Of a stretch of DNA of 64,000 nt, positions 26,243 through 34,958 are shown piece after piece (the first letter of the stretch is position 1; every line of letters begins with the position of its first letter). The stretch lies in NCBI GenBank assembly GCA_902600485.1, contig CACKJD010000001.1, forward strand, positions 1 to 64,000. Reading direction: 5' to 3'. Source of the stretch: an uncultured Pelagibacteraceae bacterium. Its GTDB lineage: Bacteria; Pseudomonadota; Alphaproteobacteria; Pelagibacterales; Pelagibacteraceae. The notes below the pieces were generated by a model that was given only the letters and a program-made list of their open reading frames with translations, made no database searches and was not told the origin of the DNA. A program made the translations under genes and the position numbers.

Positions 26243-27154
26243 TTAACTAATCTTATTTAGATAAGAATTTAGATTGTTCGGAGCAATTCTGTACCAGTCT
26301 TTCATATGGCCTCTTGCCCAAGTCATCTGTCTTTTGGCGTATTGTCTAGTTTTTATAGTAATTTTTTCTTTGATAAGGCTTAAATTGGTCTTATCAGGTT
26401 TCAGTTCATTAATTTCTCTTATCCCTATTATCTTAAAAGAGCTATTCGTCTTTTTTACTTTTAATTTATTAAATCTTTTTACCTCTTGGATGGCTCCTGC
26501 TTTGATCATTTTTTCTATCCTACTTGATAAATTTTTTACAACTTCATCTCTTGAAATATCAATAAATATTTTTTCAAAGTCCTTATTTTGAAAATGAATT
26601 GTTGTATTTTTAAACCAAGTATACAAAGATTTATTGGTTTGAATATAAACTTCATAAGCTCTAATAGATCTGTTTTTATCGTTTATATTAATATTATCTT
26701 TACATAAAGGGTCTAGTTTAATTAAACTTTTGTAAAAACTTTTTTGACCAATTTTTTTTTGTAAATTTCTTACTTTATCCCTATTTCTTTTACTGATTTT
26801 TGGTACTTTTGCTAAACCATCTACTAAAGATTTGAAATAAAGACCAGTTCCACCAACAATTATTGGCACTCTCTTTCTTTTTTTTATTTCTGAAATTTTT
26901 GTGAGACATTTTTTTAACCAATCACCTACTGAAAAATTTTTTTTAACACTTAGAAACCCATATAAATGATGTTTGATATTTGATTTATCTTTTGTACTTG
27001 GTCTTGCATTTAGAATTTTTATTTCTTTAAATATTTGCATACTATCACCATTGATAATTTCCCCGTCAATTTTTTTTGCAAGTTTTAATGCAAATTTAGA
27101 TTTGCCTGATGCTGTGGGTCCTGAAATTAAAATTATTTTGGACTTTAGGTCCAT
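26243..27154 (-). CDS. miaA: tRNA dimethylallyltransferase
   Basis: MiaA adds a dimethylallyl group to adenosine-37 of tRNAs that read UNN codons. The P-loop 'ILISGPTASGKSKFALKLAKKIDGEIINGDSMQIF' is followed by 'GTGLYFKSLVDGLAKVP' and the tRNA-contacting C-terminal region 'TIKTRQYAKRQMTWARG' (typical 'TR.yaKRQ.TW.r'). 'ARPSTKDKSNIKHHLYGF' is also family-typical. The length of 303 aa is normal. It lies 1 bp after degP and 38 bp before ilvB. Confidence 0.96.
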   Translation of the reverse strand: MDLKSKIILISGPTASGKSKFALKLAKKIDGEIINGDSMQIFKEIKILNARPSTKDKSNIKHHLYGFLSVKKNFSVGDWLKKCLTKISEIKKRKRVPIIVGGTGLYFKSLVDGLAKVPKISKRNRDKVRNLQKKIGQKSFYKSLIKLDPLCKDNININDKNRSIRAYEVYIQTNKSLYTWFKNTTIHFQNKDFEKIFIDISRDEVVKNLSSRIEKMIKAGAIQEVKRFNKLKVKKTNSSFKIIGIREINELKPDKTNLSLIKEKITIKTRQYAKRQMTWARGHMKDWYRIAPNNLNSYLNKIS

Positions 27155-27155
27155 A

Positions 27156-28562
27156 CTAATCCAATTTTACACCTATATATCTTTTTTGATTTTGATTATT
27201 AAATATTGCAATTAGTATAGTTTTATTTTGTGACTTTAATGCTGTGTTAACTAAATTATTTAATTGATTAGCAGACTTAATTCTTCTTTTGCCTGCTTCT
27301 ACAATTATGTCGTTTACTTTTAAATAATTTATAGGACTATCTGGCTCTATTTTAGTTATTATCAAACCTGATACATTCGGTGGTAGTTGTCTTTGAATTA
27401 TATCTTCTTTTGTTGTTGGTCTAACTTCAATTTTTAAAGCATTTATAACTTCAACCTTTGGAATATTTGGAGTTTCAGCTTTAAAATCTTCTGAGGTTTC
27501 AAGTCTGCCAAGAGTAATTGTTTTTGTTATTTCTCTTTTATTTCTCCAAACTTTAAGTTTAACAACCTTGCCAACTTTTGTTTGAGCAACTATCAATGGA
27601 AGTTCTTGCATTTCGTTTATTTTTTTTCCATCAAACTCTAATATGATATCCCCATCTTTAATTCCTCCTTTATCTGAAGGACTTCCTGGTGCAACACTTG
27701 CAACTAAAGCACCTCTAGCTTTCCCTAATTTTTCAATTTCTGCTATTTCTTTTGAAACATTTTGAATTCTAACACCTAGCCAACCTCTTTTCGTTTCACC
27801 AAACTCAATTAATTGATCTATTACTTGTTTTGCGCTATTCGATGGAATTGCAAAACCAATTCCTATTGATCCTTGTTGACCAAGTATCGCTGTATTTATT
27901 CCTATGACATCTCCATCCATATTAAATAAAGGACCGCCAGAATTTCCTGTATTAATTGATGCATCTGTTTGAATGAAATCTTCATATCTTGATAATCCAA
28001 TATTTCTATTTCTTGCTGAAATTATTCCTGAGGTAACTGTGCCTCCTAAACCAAAAGGATTTCCAATTGCTATAACCCAGTCACCTATTCTAGCCTTGTC
28101 AGAGTTTCCAAATTTAACAGGCTGAAACTTATCATCTGATTTAATTTTTAAAACTGCAACATCTGATAGTGGATCTGCGCCAATTATCTCTGCTTTATAT
28201 TCTTTATCATTGCTAAATCGAACGACTATATCTTCAGCACCTTTAATTACATGATTATTTGTTATAACTGTTCCATTACTGTCTATTACAAAACCTGAGC
28301 CTAAAGCGCTGGCTTTCCTTTTTTGTGGTGAACCAAATTCTTTAAACATATCTCCAAAAGGAGATCCTGGAGGAAATTCAAACGGAAAAGGATTTGTATT
28401 TTGCACGACAGTTGTTGTTGTTGAAATATTTACAACAGATGGCATTAATTCCTCTGCCAAATCAGCAAAAGAAGCTGGTCTATCTTGTGAGTTTGTTGGC
28501 AAAATAGTTGCTATTGAAAACAACAAGATCAAAGTAAAATATTTTTTTAAAATTACTCTCAT
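27156..28562 (-). CDS. degP: periplasmic Do-like serine protease/chaperone (DegP/HtrA family)
   Basis: This is an envelope quality-control protease. The signal peptide is residues ~1-27 of the product starting MRVILKKYF; I use this start because its ATG overlaps the upstream DUF2065 stop as ATGA, whereas the ORF-track start is six codons earlier. The catalytic triad is visible: His in 'VITNNHVIKGAE', Asp in 'DPLSDVAVLKIK', Ser in 'INTGNSGGPLFNMDGDVIGI'. Two PDZ domains follow (first around 'RGALVASVAPGSPSDKGGIKDGDIILEFDGKKI', second ending 'IEPDSPINYLKVNDIIVEAGKRRI'). The length of ~468 aa is normal. It is co-operonic with hflK and hflC. Confidence 0.95.
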   Translation of the reverse strand: MRVILKKYFTLILLFSIATILPTNSQDRPASFADLAEELMPSVVNISTTTTVVQNTNPFPFEFPPGSPFGDMFKEFGSPQKRKASALGSGFVIDSNGTVITNNHVIKGAEDIVVRFSNDKEYKAEIIGADPLSDVAVLKIKSDDKFQPVKFGNSDKARIGDWVIAIGNPFGLGGTVTSGIISARNRNIGLSRYEDFIQTDASINTGNSGGPLFNMDGDVIGINTAILGQQGSIGIGFAIPSNSAKQVIDQLIEFGETKRGWLGVRIQNVSKEIAEIEKLGKARGALVASVAPGSPSDKGGIKDGDIILEFDGKKINEMQELPLIVAQTKVGKVVKLKVWRNKREITKTITLGRLETSEDFKAETPNIPKVEVINALKIEVRPTTKEDIIQRQLPPNVSGLIITKIEPDSPINYLKVNDIIVEAGKRRIKSANQLNNLVNTALKSQNKTILIAIFNNQNQKRYIGVKLD

Positions 28563-28747
28563 AAAACTTTCATATACCAAATGATTAAAAAGCCAGCTAA
28601 TACAAATATAATTCCTCCAAACCTTAATTGGGCATCTTTCATCAGTTTTAATTTTTCTAACATATTTCTCATTTTTGAGGGAAATAAGGCATATAAAGCG
28701 CCTTCTATAAATAAGAATAGTCCAAAAGCGACTATTATTTCTCTCAT
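28559..28747 (-). CDS. DUF2065 family small membrane protein (YjeT-like)
   Basis: This 62-residue protein with two membrane segments (residues ~2-18 and ~43-60) matches the DUF2065 pattern: 'AFGLFLFIEGALYALFPSKMRNMLEKL' followed by 'LRFGGIIFVLAGFLIIWYMK'. In many proteobacteria this gene lies with hflK/hflC and degP, as here. Its stop overlaps the degP start (ATGA) and its start is 4 bp after the hflC stop. Its molecular role is unknown. Confidence 0.88.
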   Translation of the reverse strand: MREIIVAFGLFLFIEGALYALFPSKMRNMLEKLKLMKDAQLRFGGIIFVLAGFLIIWYMKVL

Positions 28748-28751
28748 ACTT

Positions 28752-29621
28752 TTACTGATTTAATTGTTTCGCTTTTATATCCCCGAAGAATTTAAAAAAT
28801 TCACTATCTGGTGAAAGTATTAAAGAAGTTTCACCACCTATTAAAGCTTTTTCGTAAGCTTGCATTGCTCTGTAAAAAGCGAAGAACTGAGGGTCTTGAC
28901 CAAATGCATCTGCAAATATTTTATTTCTTTTTCCGTCGCCTTCACCCTTCATGATTTGAGATTTTTTTTCTGCATCTGCAAGTATTACTGTAACCTCTTT
29001 GTCCGCAGTTGACGTTATTGTAACAGCCATTTCTGCTCCTTTGGCTCTAAACTCTTTTGCTTCTCTTTCCCTTTCAGTTTGCATTCTTCTATAAATTGCA
29101 TCACTGTTTGCTTGAGGAAGATCTGCTCTTTTAATTCTTACATCAACTATTTTGATACCAAAATTCTCAGCCTCATTATTTACACCCTCTTGTATTAAAG
29201 ACATTTGTTTTGTTCTATCTTGAGATAATAGAGTTTGTAGTTCTTGCTGACCTAATACGTTTCTTATTCTTGAATTGATAATTGTTGACAGCCTGGATCT
29301 TGCTACTCTTTCGTTACCAACTGATATATAGAATTTTAGTGGATCAATAATTTGAAATCTTGCAAAAGCATCAACTATTAAACGTTTTTGATCTGATGCG
29401 ATTACCTCTTCTGGTGGTGTGTCCAAGTTTAAAATTCTTTTATCTAAATAAACTACGTTTTGAATGAAAGGTAATTTAAAATTAATTCCTGGTTTTAAAA
29501 TAATCTTTTTAGGATCACCAAATTGTAAAACGATAGCTTGATTAACTTCTTTGACAATGAAAATTGAAAAGAAAGCTGTGAACGCTAAAACTAGTATTAT
29601 TGGTAATGCAAATTTTTTCAT
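28752..29621 (-). CDS. hflC: FtsH protease modulator HflC (SPFH domain)
   Basis: HflC forms a large cage with HflK around the membrane protease FtsH. An N-terminal membrane anchor (residues ~5-25) precedes an SPFH/band-7 domain: 'EVNQAIVLQFGDPKKIILKPGINFKLPFIQNVVYLDKRILNLDTPPEEVIASDQKRLIVDAFARFQI'. The helical tail contains 'RRMQTEREREAKEFRAKGAEMAVTITSTADKEVTVILADAEKKSQIMKGEGD', typical of HflC. The length of 289 aa is normal. It lies 1 bp downstream of hflK. Confidence 0.96.
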   Translation of the reverse strand: MKKFALPIILVLAFTAFFSIFIVKEVNQAIVLQFGDPKKIILKPGINFKLPFIQNVVYLDKRILNLDTPPEEVIASDQKRLIVDAFARFQIIDPLKFYISVGNERVARSRLSTIINSRIRNVLGQQELQTLLSQDRTKQMSLIQEGVNNEAENFGIKIVDVRIKRADLPQANSDAIYRRMQTEREREAKEFRAKGAEMAVTITSTADKEVTVILADAEKKSQIMKGEGDGKRNKIFADAFGQDPQFFAFYRAMQAYEKALIGGETSLILSPDSEFFKFFGDIKAKQLNQ

Positions 29622-29622
29622 A

Positions 29623-30720
29623 TTAATTAGTTTTCTTTTTTAGTTCTGGTAATGGAAGATAAGGAACAACTCCTGATCCTGAATCTTTATCAATTATAAC
29701 TTTATCAATGTCAGCTAGGACCTTTTCCATTGTCTCTAAATACATTCTTTCCTGTGTTACTTCTTTTGCTTTTCTATACTCGTTAAATATAGACAAAAAT
29801 CTACTTGCTTCACCTTCAGCTTTTGCAACAACTTCTTTTTGGTATGCTTCTGCTGCTTGTAATATCTTTGCTGCTTCACCCCTTGCTCTTGGAATTACAT
29901 CATTTGCATAAGCTTCGGCTTCATTTTTTGATCTTTCCATGTCGGCTCTTGCTGCTTGAACATCTCTAAATGCATCAATAACTTGATCCGGTGGGTCTGC
30001 TTTTTGTGTTTGAACTTGTGTTACTTGAATTCCACTTTGATACTCATCTAAAATTTGTTGAATTATAGTCTCTGTCTCTTGCTCTATTACTGACCTTCCT
30101 TCAGTCAAGATTGGTTGTATATCACTCTTAGCAATTACTTCTCTCATGGCTGTTTCCGCAGCAGCTTTTACTGTTCCTTCGGGATCTTGAATTTTAAATA
30201 AAAATTTACCTGCATCTTTTATTACCCAAAAAACTGAAAAATCAATATTCACAATGTTTTCGTCTCCAGTTAACATTAAGCTTTCTTCTGGAACGTCTGC
30301 TACTACACCTGAACTGAATCCTGAATCTCTCTCTGATCTAAAACCAATATCAATTCTGTTTACTTTTGTAACTTTTGGAGTAAGCACACTCTCAATTGGG
30401 AAAGGTATGTGGTAATTTAAACCCGGTTGAGTTGTTGAAACAAATTTTCCAAATCTTAAAACAACACCCTGTTCATCTGGTAAAACTCGGTATAAACCAC
30501 TTAAAGCATAAATTATTAATAAAATTGAAATTCCAAACAAAAGTGGTTTTCCACCCTTAGATGCACCACCTGGTAAAAATTTATTAATTTTATCTTGTAA
30601 GTTTTTAATTATCTCATCTATGTTTGGAGGAGTTGGTCCTCTTCTCCCGGAGCCATTACCTCCGCCTCCTGGGGGAGATCCCCACGGGCTACCACCTCTA
30701 CTTCTAAAATCGTCAACCAT
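29623..30720 (-). CDS. hflK: FtsH protease modulator HflK (SPFH domain)
   Basis: HflK is the partner of HflC. The Gly/Pro-rich N-terminus ('RGGSPWGSPPGGGGNGSGRRGP') is characteristic of HflK. A membrane segment follows at ~63-80, then the SPFH domain ('SGLYRVLPDEQGVVLRFGKFVSTTQPGLNYHIPFPIESVLTPKVTKVNRIDIGFRS'). The coiled helix includes 'FRDVQAARADMERSKNEAEAYANDVIPRARGEAAKILQAAEAYQKEVVAKAEGEASRFL'. The length of 365 aa is normal. It is first in hflK-hflC-DUF2065-degP-miaA, and a CTTG-N18-CTATAT element just upstream resembles an alphaproteobacterial heat-shock promoter. Confidence 0.96.
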   Translation of the reverse strand: MVDDFRSRGGSPWGSPPGGGGNGSGRRGPTPPNIDEIIKNLQDKINKFLPGGASKGGKPLLFGISILLIIYALSGLYRVLPDEQGVVLRFGKFVSTTQPGLNYHIPFPIESVLTPKVTKVNRIDIGFRSERDSGFSSGVVADVPEESLMLTGDENIVNIDFSVFWVIKDAGKFLFKIQDPEGTVKAAAETAMREVIAKSDIQPILTEGRSVIEQETETIIQQILDEYQSGIQVTQVQTQKADPPDQVIDAFRDVQAARADMERSKNEAEAYANDVIPRARGEAAKILQAAEAYQKEVVAKAEGEASRFLSIFNEYRKAKEVTQERMYLETMEKVLADIDKVIIDKDSGSGVVPYLPLPELKKKTN

Positions 30721-30727
30721 GCACTTT

Positions 30728-30755
30728 ATATAGTGTCTTTGTTGGGAAAAACAAG
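30728..30755 (-). promoter_or_regulatory. candidate heat-shock-type promoter of hflK (CTTG-N18-CTATAT)
   Basis: On the minus strand CTTG (30755-30752) and CTATAT (30733-30728) are 18 bp apart, resembling the CTTG...CYTAT pattern of alphaproteobacterial RpoH promoters. Transcription would start at or next to the hflK ATG, giving a nearly leaderless message. The downstream genes (hflKC, degP) are classic stress genes. Short motifs occur by chance, so this is tentative. Confidence 0.35.
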
Positions 30756-30801
30756 TTTAGTATGTTAAAAGAACCCTTAAAAATTCGGACTTAATGTAGC
30801 A

Positions 30802-31599
30802 ATGATAGGAAAACCTTATAAAAAAACCTTTGTCAAAAACCCAATTTCTGGCACTAAGTTTACAATTGCGATTTCAAGTGCCAAAGGAGGTGTTGGCAAA
30901 TCTACTTTTGCAACAAATCTTGCTTTAGCATTAAAAAATTTAGGTTGTAAAGTAGGATTATTAGATGCTGATATTTATGGCCCATCTTTACCAAAACTTT
31001 TTTCAATTAATCAAAAACCAGACAGTGATGGTTCAAATTTAAAACCTATAATTAAATATGACATTCAATGTATGTCAATTGGTTTCTTAACTGACGAACA
31101 AACTCCAATGATTTGGAGAGGTCCTATGGTAACTAGTACCATTAAAACATTCGCGCAAAAAGTAAGCTGGAACAATTTAGATTTTATTATTGTAGATATG
31201 CCCCCTGGAACAGGTGATACTCAATTAACATTTGCACAAGAGATAGAAATGGATGGAGCAATAATAGTATCAACTCCTCAAGAGCTTGCACTTCAAGATG
31301 TTAAAAGAGGAATTAGGATGTTTGATAAATTGGGGGTAAAAATTATTGGTTTAGTGGATAATATGAGTTTTTTTAAAGGAGAGGATGGAAAGAAATATCC
31401 AATTTTTGGGGAAGGTGGAGTTAAAAGAACTGCAGAGGAATTTAGTAAAGAATTTTTATGTGAAATTCCAATTGATCCTGAGGTTGGTAGGTCGGGTGAT
31501 CAAGGAAAACCAATTGTTGAGAGCAATCCAGATAATGATATATCAAAAATATATTTAGATATTGCAAAAAAAATTAAATCTTCTTTTATTGAAAATTAG
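30802..31599 (+). CDS. apbC: Mrp/NBP35-family P-loop ATPase, Fe-S carrier (ApbC)
   Basis: This cytoplasmic ATPase is thought to carry or transfer iron-sulfur clusters. The deviant Walker A 'AISSAKGGVGKSTFATNLALAL' is followed by 'GLLDADIYGPSLPKLF', the Mrp signature 'MSIGFLTDEQTPMIWRGPMVTSTIKTF', 'FIIVDMPPGTGDTQLTFAQE' and 'VSTPQELALQDVKRGIRMF'. At 265 aa it has the ATPase only; the N-terminal DUF59 (MIP18-like) domain of longer Mrp proteins is absent. The CxxC usually found after 'VDNMSxF' is not seen here ('GLVDNMSFFKGEDGKKYPIFGEGG'), which is notable for a cluster carrier. It is divergent from hflK and converges on the autotransporter. Confidence 0.92.
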   Translation: MIGKPYKKTFVKNPISGTKFTIAISSAKGGVGKSTFATNLALALKNLGCKVGLLDADIYGPSLPKLFSINQKPDSDGSNLKPIIKYDIQCMSIGFLTDEQTPMIWRGPMVTSTIKTFAQKVSWNNLDFIIVDMPPGTGDTQLTFAQEIEMDGAIIVSTPQELALQDVKRGIRMFDKLGVKIIGLVDNMSFFKGEDGKKYPIFGEGGVKRTAEEFSKEFLCEIPIDPEVGRSGDQGKPIVESNPDNDISKIYLDIAKKIKSSFIEN

Positions 31600-31601
31600 T
31601 A

Positions 31602-33704
31602 TTATTTTAAAGTATAGACTTTTAAATAAATACCATACTCAGGGTCTTCAGCAAAAAAATCTAAATTACTAGTCACATCAAAATTTAAATTATCACGCTT
31701 ACTTTTATAAGAGATTTCGGTAGAAGTTTCATGAACCGAAAGAGCATAAGATGAATTGTGTGATGCTCTATAATCTGCTGCAATTACAAAATTATCATTG
31801 TAACTGTCTTCTGTAGTTTGGTCTCTAGTATACTTTGTCATTAAATTAAAACCACTATCTGTAATTAAATCGAAACCTATTCCAGTATGTACACTGTGGG
31901 TGGCATTATTAATGTTATCTAAAGTGTATTTATCTCCACTTGATGAATATGAAAATTTTTGTTTTGTTGACGGGCTCATATCAGCAGAGTAATTAAAATC
32001 AAAATAAGGTAAAAAGGTCTTATTTTTTAAGTCAAATTTTTTATCAATATTAGCACCAACTGAGGTAATAAAATTTCCAATGTACTGATCTTTAAATTTT
32101 AAATTTAAACCTGCAGCACCTGTTTCCGTATATTCTGCAAAATGTGTTACACCGTAGTCTATTTTAATTTTGGGTGTAAAATTTAAGTTATTTTTTGAAA
32201 GAGTATCTCTTAAACTAAAAGAGCCATACATTTGCTCCCCTGATCTCTCACCATTAGTTGAAGTTGAACCACTATTATTAATTAAATCAGAATTTATAAA
32301 ACTTAAACCTAACAAGTGATCAGTAAATCTTTCTTCTCCTTTAGGTTTAGTCTCATAAAAAGTCAGGCCAAATGTACTCATATTTAATGCACTTCCAAGG
32401 TCTCCCACATCAACATCATCACTTCCAAATCTTAATGCAATACCTCTCATTATGTTATCTTTACCTCTTTTGTCTGCACCTATTGTGATTGCTGAAGTAT
32501 TTATTTTTTTTGAGGATGAAACAGAGGTATCACCTATTCGACCTACGCTAATTGTTCCTTCGCTCCATAGAGACCAACTAGAATTTTCATTATCGGTTTT
32601 TGAAGAATTATAATTAGATAAATAAACTGGTAGCAATGTTTTTGATAAGGAGTTTAAAATTTCATTATTAAATTGAAATTTAATATTTTGATTAGTTAAG
32701 TTTCCCCTGTTGTTGTTCCTTCTTAACCATTGCATACGATTGATTACTGGATACGTGGTGTGTTGTATTAATTTTTTTGCGCTTTCAGATTGAGTCTCAA
32801 TAGAAGCAACATCATCTTTATTAGCTGTTGGATCGATACAATTGACGACACCAAAGCCACAGCTTAAATCATATTCGGCAACATCTCTATTAGCAGCATT
32901 ATTTTTTGAATCTAAAATAAATAATTTAGAACCATCATCACTAAACGCAATTCCTGAAGGTTCCTCAATTTGGCCAGAAAGGTCGTAACCCCCTTCAAAT
33001 TTTACATTAGATAAATCAAAAGGTGTGCTTAGAGTGAATTCTTTAATTTTTTGTGCACTTACTCCTGTAACGTACATTTTAGATCCATCGGCACTAAATG
33101 CTAACCCTTGTGGATTCCCATTAATTGCTTGTAGAGTACTGCTGTTTGTTCCAATATATTGTTTTTGAAGAACTGCGTTTGAGAGATCAAAGGGACTACC
33201 TAATGAATATTGTTTAATCGAGTCAGTGCCTGTCGCATCATAAATAAAAAGTTTTGTTCCATTCGTATTAAATGCGATAGCTATAAAACTTAAACCGTCC
33301 CCATTAAAATATGTATTCTGATGTACGCTGGTTGAAACATCATAGGCAGTTGATAAATTATACTCATCTATTTCTTGTTCATCTGTTCCAGCAAGAAATA
33401 ATTTTGTACCATCAGAATTAAATTTTATATCTGTTGCATCTACTTGTTGTGAATTATGAAGAAATTCATTAGAATTTTTGGTAGCAGTTGAAATATCAAA
33501 AGCAGTAGATAAATCAAATTCAAAAATTTTATTTTGACTCTTTCCAACAACAAACATTTTAGTTCCATCTGGTTTAAATGTTATTCCATGTGCAATTTTT
33601 TGCGTAACACTTTTGCTGTCAACAAATGATGAAACTTCTCCAAAAGCATTAATATTTACAAATAAGAAAATAATTATGAAAGTTATTTTATTTATAAGTT
33701 TCAT
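31602..33704 (-). CDS. autotransporter with beta-propeller-like repeat passenger
   Basis: This is likely an outer-membrane type V (autotransporter) protein of 700 aa. A signal peptide (residues ~1-22) is followed by about five repeats of ~50 residues (residues ~30-290). Each has the pattern 'F..DGTKLF(V/I)....(Q)KI.EF(D/Y)LSTAFD(I/V)S.A', which suggests a bladed propeller or SGL/NHL-like passenger. A linker with 'RMQWLRRNNNRGN' comes next. The last ~330 residues look like an autotransporter barrel: 'SLWSEGTISVGRIGDT', 'SAITIGADKRGKDNIMRGIALRFG' and alternating amphipathic strands to the end 'YGIYLKVYTLK'. The terminal residue is Lys rather than Phe. Ligand or adhesion target is unknown. The last coding base is 3 bp from the convergent apbC. 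Confidence 0.8.
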   Translation of the reverse strand: MKLINKITFIIIFLFVNINAFGEVSSFVDSKSVTQKIAHGITFKPDGTKMFVVGKSQNKIFEFDLSTAFDISTATKNSNEFLHNSQQVDATDIKFNSDGTKLFLAGTDEQEIDEYNLSTAYDVSTSVHQNTYFNGDGLSFIAIAFNTNGTKLFIYDATGTDSIKQYSLGSPFDLSNAVLQKQYIGTNSSTLQAINGNPQGLAFSADGSKMYVTGVSAQKIKEFTLSTPFDLSNVKFEGGYDLSGQIEEPSGIAFSDDGSKLFILDSKNNAANRDVAEYDLSCGFGVVNCIDPTANKDDVASIETQSESAKKLIQHTTYPVINRMQWLRRNNNRGNLTNQNIKFQFNNEILNSLSKTLLPVYLSNYNSSKTDNENSSWSLWSEGTISVGRIGDTSVSSSKKINTSAITIGADKRGKDNIMRGIALRFGSDDVDVGDLGSALNMSTFGLTFYETKPKGEERFTDHLLGLSFINSDLINNSGSTSTNGERSGEQMYGSFSLRDTLSKNNLNFTPKIKIDYGVTHFAEYTETGAAGLNLKFKDQYIGNFITSVGANIDKKFDLKNKTFLPYFDFNYSADMSPSTKQKFSYSSSGDKYTLDNINNATHSVHTGIGFDLITDSGFNLMTKYTRDQTTEDSYNDNFVIAADYRASHNSSYALSVHETSTEISYKSKRDNLNFDVTSNLDFFAEDPEYGIYLKVYTLK

Positions 33705-33730
33705 TTATAGTTTTTATTTTTTTCTGGAAA

Positions 33731-34678
33731 CTATATCAATTTATCTTTAAGATCAAAAGCCAACATAAGCTCATTCCACTCCCTTTTTGATAGACCTGAC
33801 TGTTCAGAATCTACTTTTTCACCACTGATCAGATTTTTAATAATCTTTTTTCCTTTAGATGATACCTCCGTGCCACCTACTCTATAGTCCATAAAAGCTT
33901 CATAAGTTGTTGGCACCCATCTTTTTAAAGTATCTAACATTACATCAGCGTAAGCTCTAATTTCATATTGAGCATGGTGGTCAGCTCTCAGTCTTAAAAA
34001 ATTCATTAAATTTAAAAGATCGGTTTTCCAGTACCACTGAGTATAGGTATTTAAAGTTAAATTCATTCTAGCAAGTTCTCTTGCAAGACCAGTTTCTTTT
34101 TCATCAACGACAGAACCATCGTATCTTTCATTAAGCATTGTTTCATAATTTTCGTATGTTCGCTCTGCATCATTTTTTAAAAGGCTTAAAACCTTTTTAG
34201 CTTGTTCACCTTGAAGTACATCTCCTCTACCTTGTCTGTTACTTTTTGATTGAGCTGCTAAGTGTTCATTTTTTGGAAGATAAAATTCTTTGTCTAAAAT
34301 TGAATAACGTGCTGAGTATTCATTAACATTTGCTGTTCTATGTCTTATCCACTGTCTCGCAATAAATATTGGTAGCTTCACGTGGTATTTAATTTCACAC
34401 ATTTCAAATGGTGTGCTGTGCCAATGACGCATTAAATATTTTATTAGTCCACTATCTGTTGAAACTTTTTTAGTTCCTTTGCCATATGAAACTCTAGCTG
34501 CTTGAACAATTGATGTGTCATCGCCCATGTAGTCTATAACTCTAACAAATCCATGATCTAAAACTGATATTGCATCGTAAAGGATCTTTTCAAGCTCTGG
34601 GGCTACTACTCTTTTAGTTTTATTTTCTTGAGATTGTAAATCCTTTATTTCCTGAGCTTGTTCTTTTGTAAGTTTCAT
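33731..34678 (-). CDS. thyX: FAD-dependent thymidylate synthase
   Basis: ThyX makes dTMP from dUMP using methylene-THF with NAD(P)H and FAD. The diagnostic ThyX motif RHRx7S is intact ('[15 protein letters not shown]', residues ~138-152). '[37 protein letters not shown]' precedes it, and '[44 protein letters not shown]' carries the dUMP/FAD-contact residues of the C-terminal half. The length of 315 aa is longer than the ~220-250 aa of many ThyX enzymes, owing to a ~45-residue N-terminal extension and a C-terminal tail. It lies beside the ssrA gene, whose transcription diverges from it. Confidence 0.96.
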   Translation of the reverse strand: MKLTKEQAQEIKDLQSQENKTKRVVAPELEKILYDAISVLDHGFVRVIDYMGDDTSIVQAARVSYGKGTKKVSTDSGLIKYLMRHWHSTPFEMCEIKYHVKLPIFIARQWIRHRTANVNEYSARYSILDKEFYLPKNEHLAAQSKSNRQGRGDVLQGEQAKKVLSLLKNDAERTYENYETMLNERYDGSVVDEKETGLARELARMNLTLNTYTQWYWKTDLLNLMNFLRLRADHHAQYEIRAYADVMLDTLKRWVPTTYEAFMDYRVGGTEVSSKGKKIIKNLISGEKVDSEQSGLSKREWNELMLAFDLKDKLI

Positions 34679-34899
34679 GAATTATTTATTGAATCTAATA
34701 TAATTGCTTTTATATTATTAGTGTTGGTTTTCCAACTACGACGATAAACGAATTTCGTAATAAACATTGCGGACGTGGGGGCAGTACCCACCACCTCCAC
34801 CAATAATTTACAACTTATGGGGGTGAACTAGGATCGACGGATGTCTAAAAGTCTTTCTTTCGTTCGGAATTGTTCCACCGTAACGGGCTATTTATAATT

Positions 34900-34929
34900 G
34901 CAAATAATAAATTTGCACTTGCAGCTTAA
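34900..34929 (+). other. tmRNA proteolysis-tag reading frame (ANNKFALAA-stop)
   Basis: Resume codon GCA at 34900 is preceded by an A/T-rich stretch and followed by codons for N-N-K-F-A-L-A-A and TAA. The C-terminal ALAA is the usual protease-recognition end of SsrA tags. At nine encoded residues it is short, roughly the length of the E. coli encoded tag (10) and shorter than many alphaproteobacterial tags. Confidence 0.9.
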
Positions 34930-34958
34930 TTAATTTTTTAATTAAGTTACGGGGTTTT

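Noticed and set aside
34803-34818. Treating 34721-34802 as a separate tRNA gene
   Set aside because: The CCA-ending half has no anticodon arm and pairs with the GGGGGTG start just downstream. It is the acceptor piece of the permuted tmRNA.
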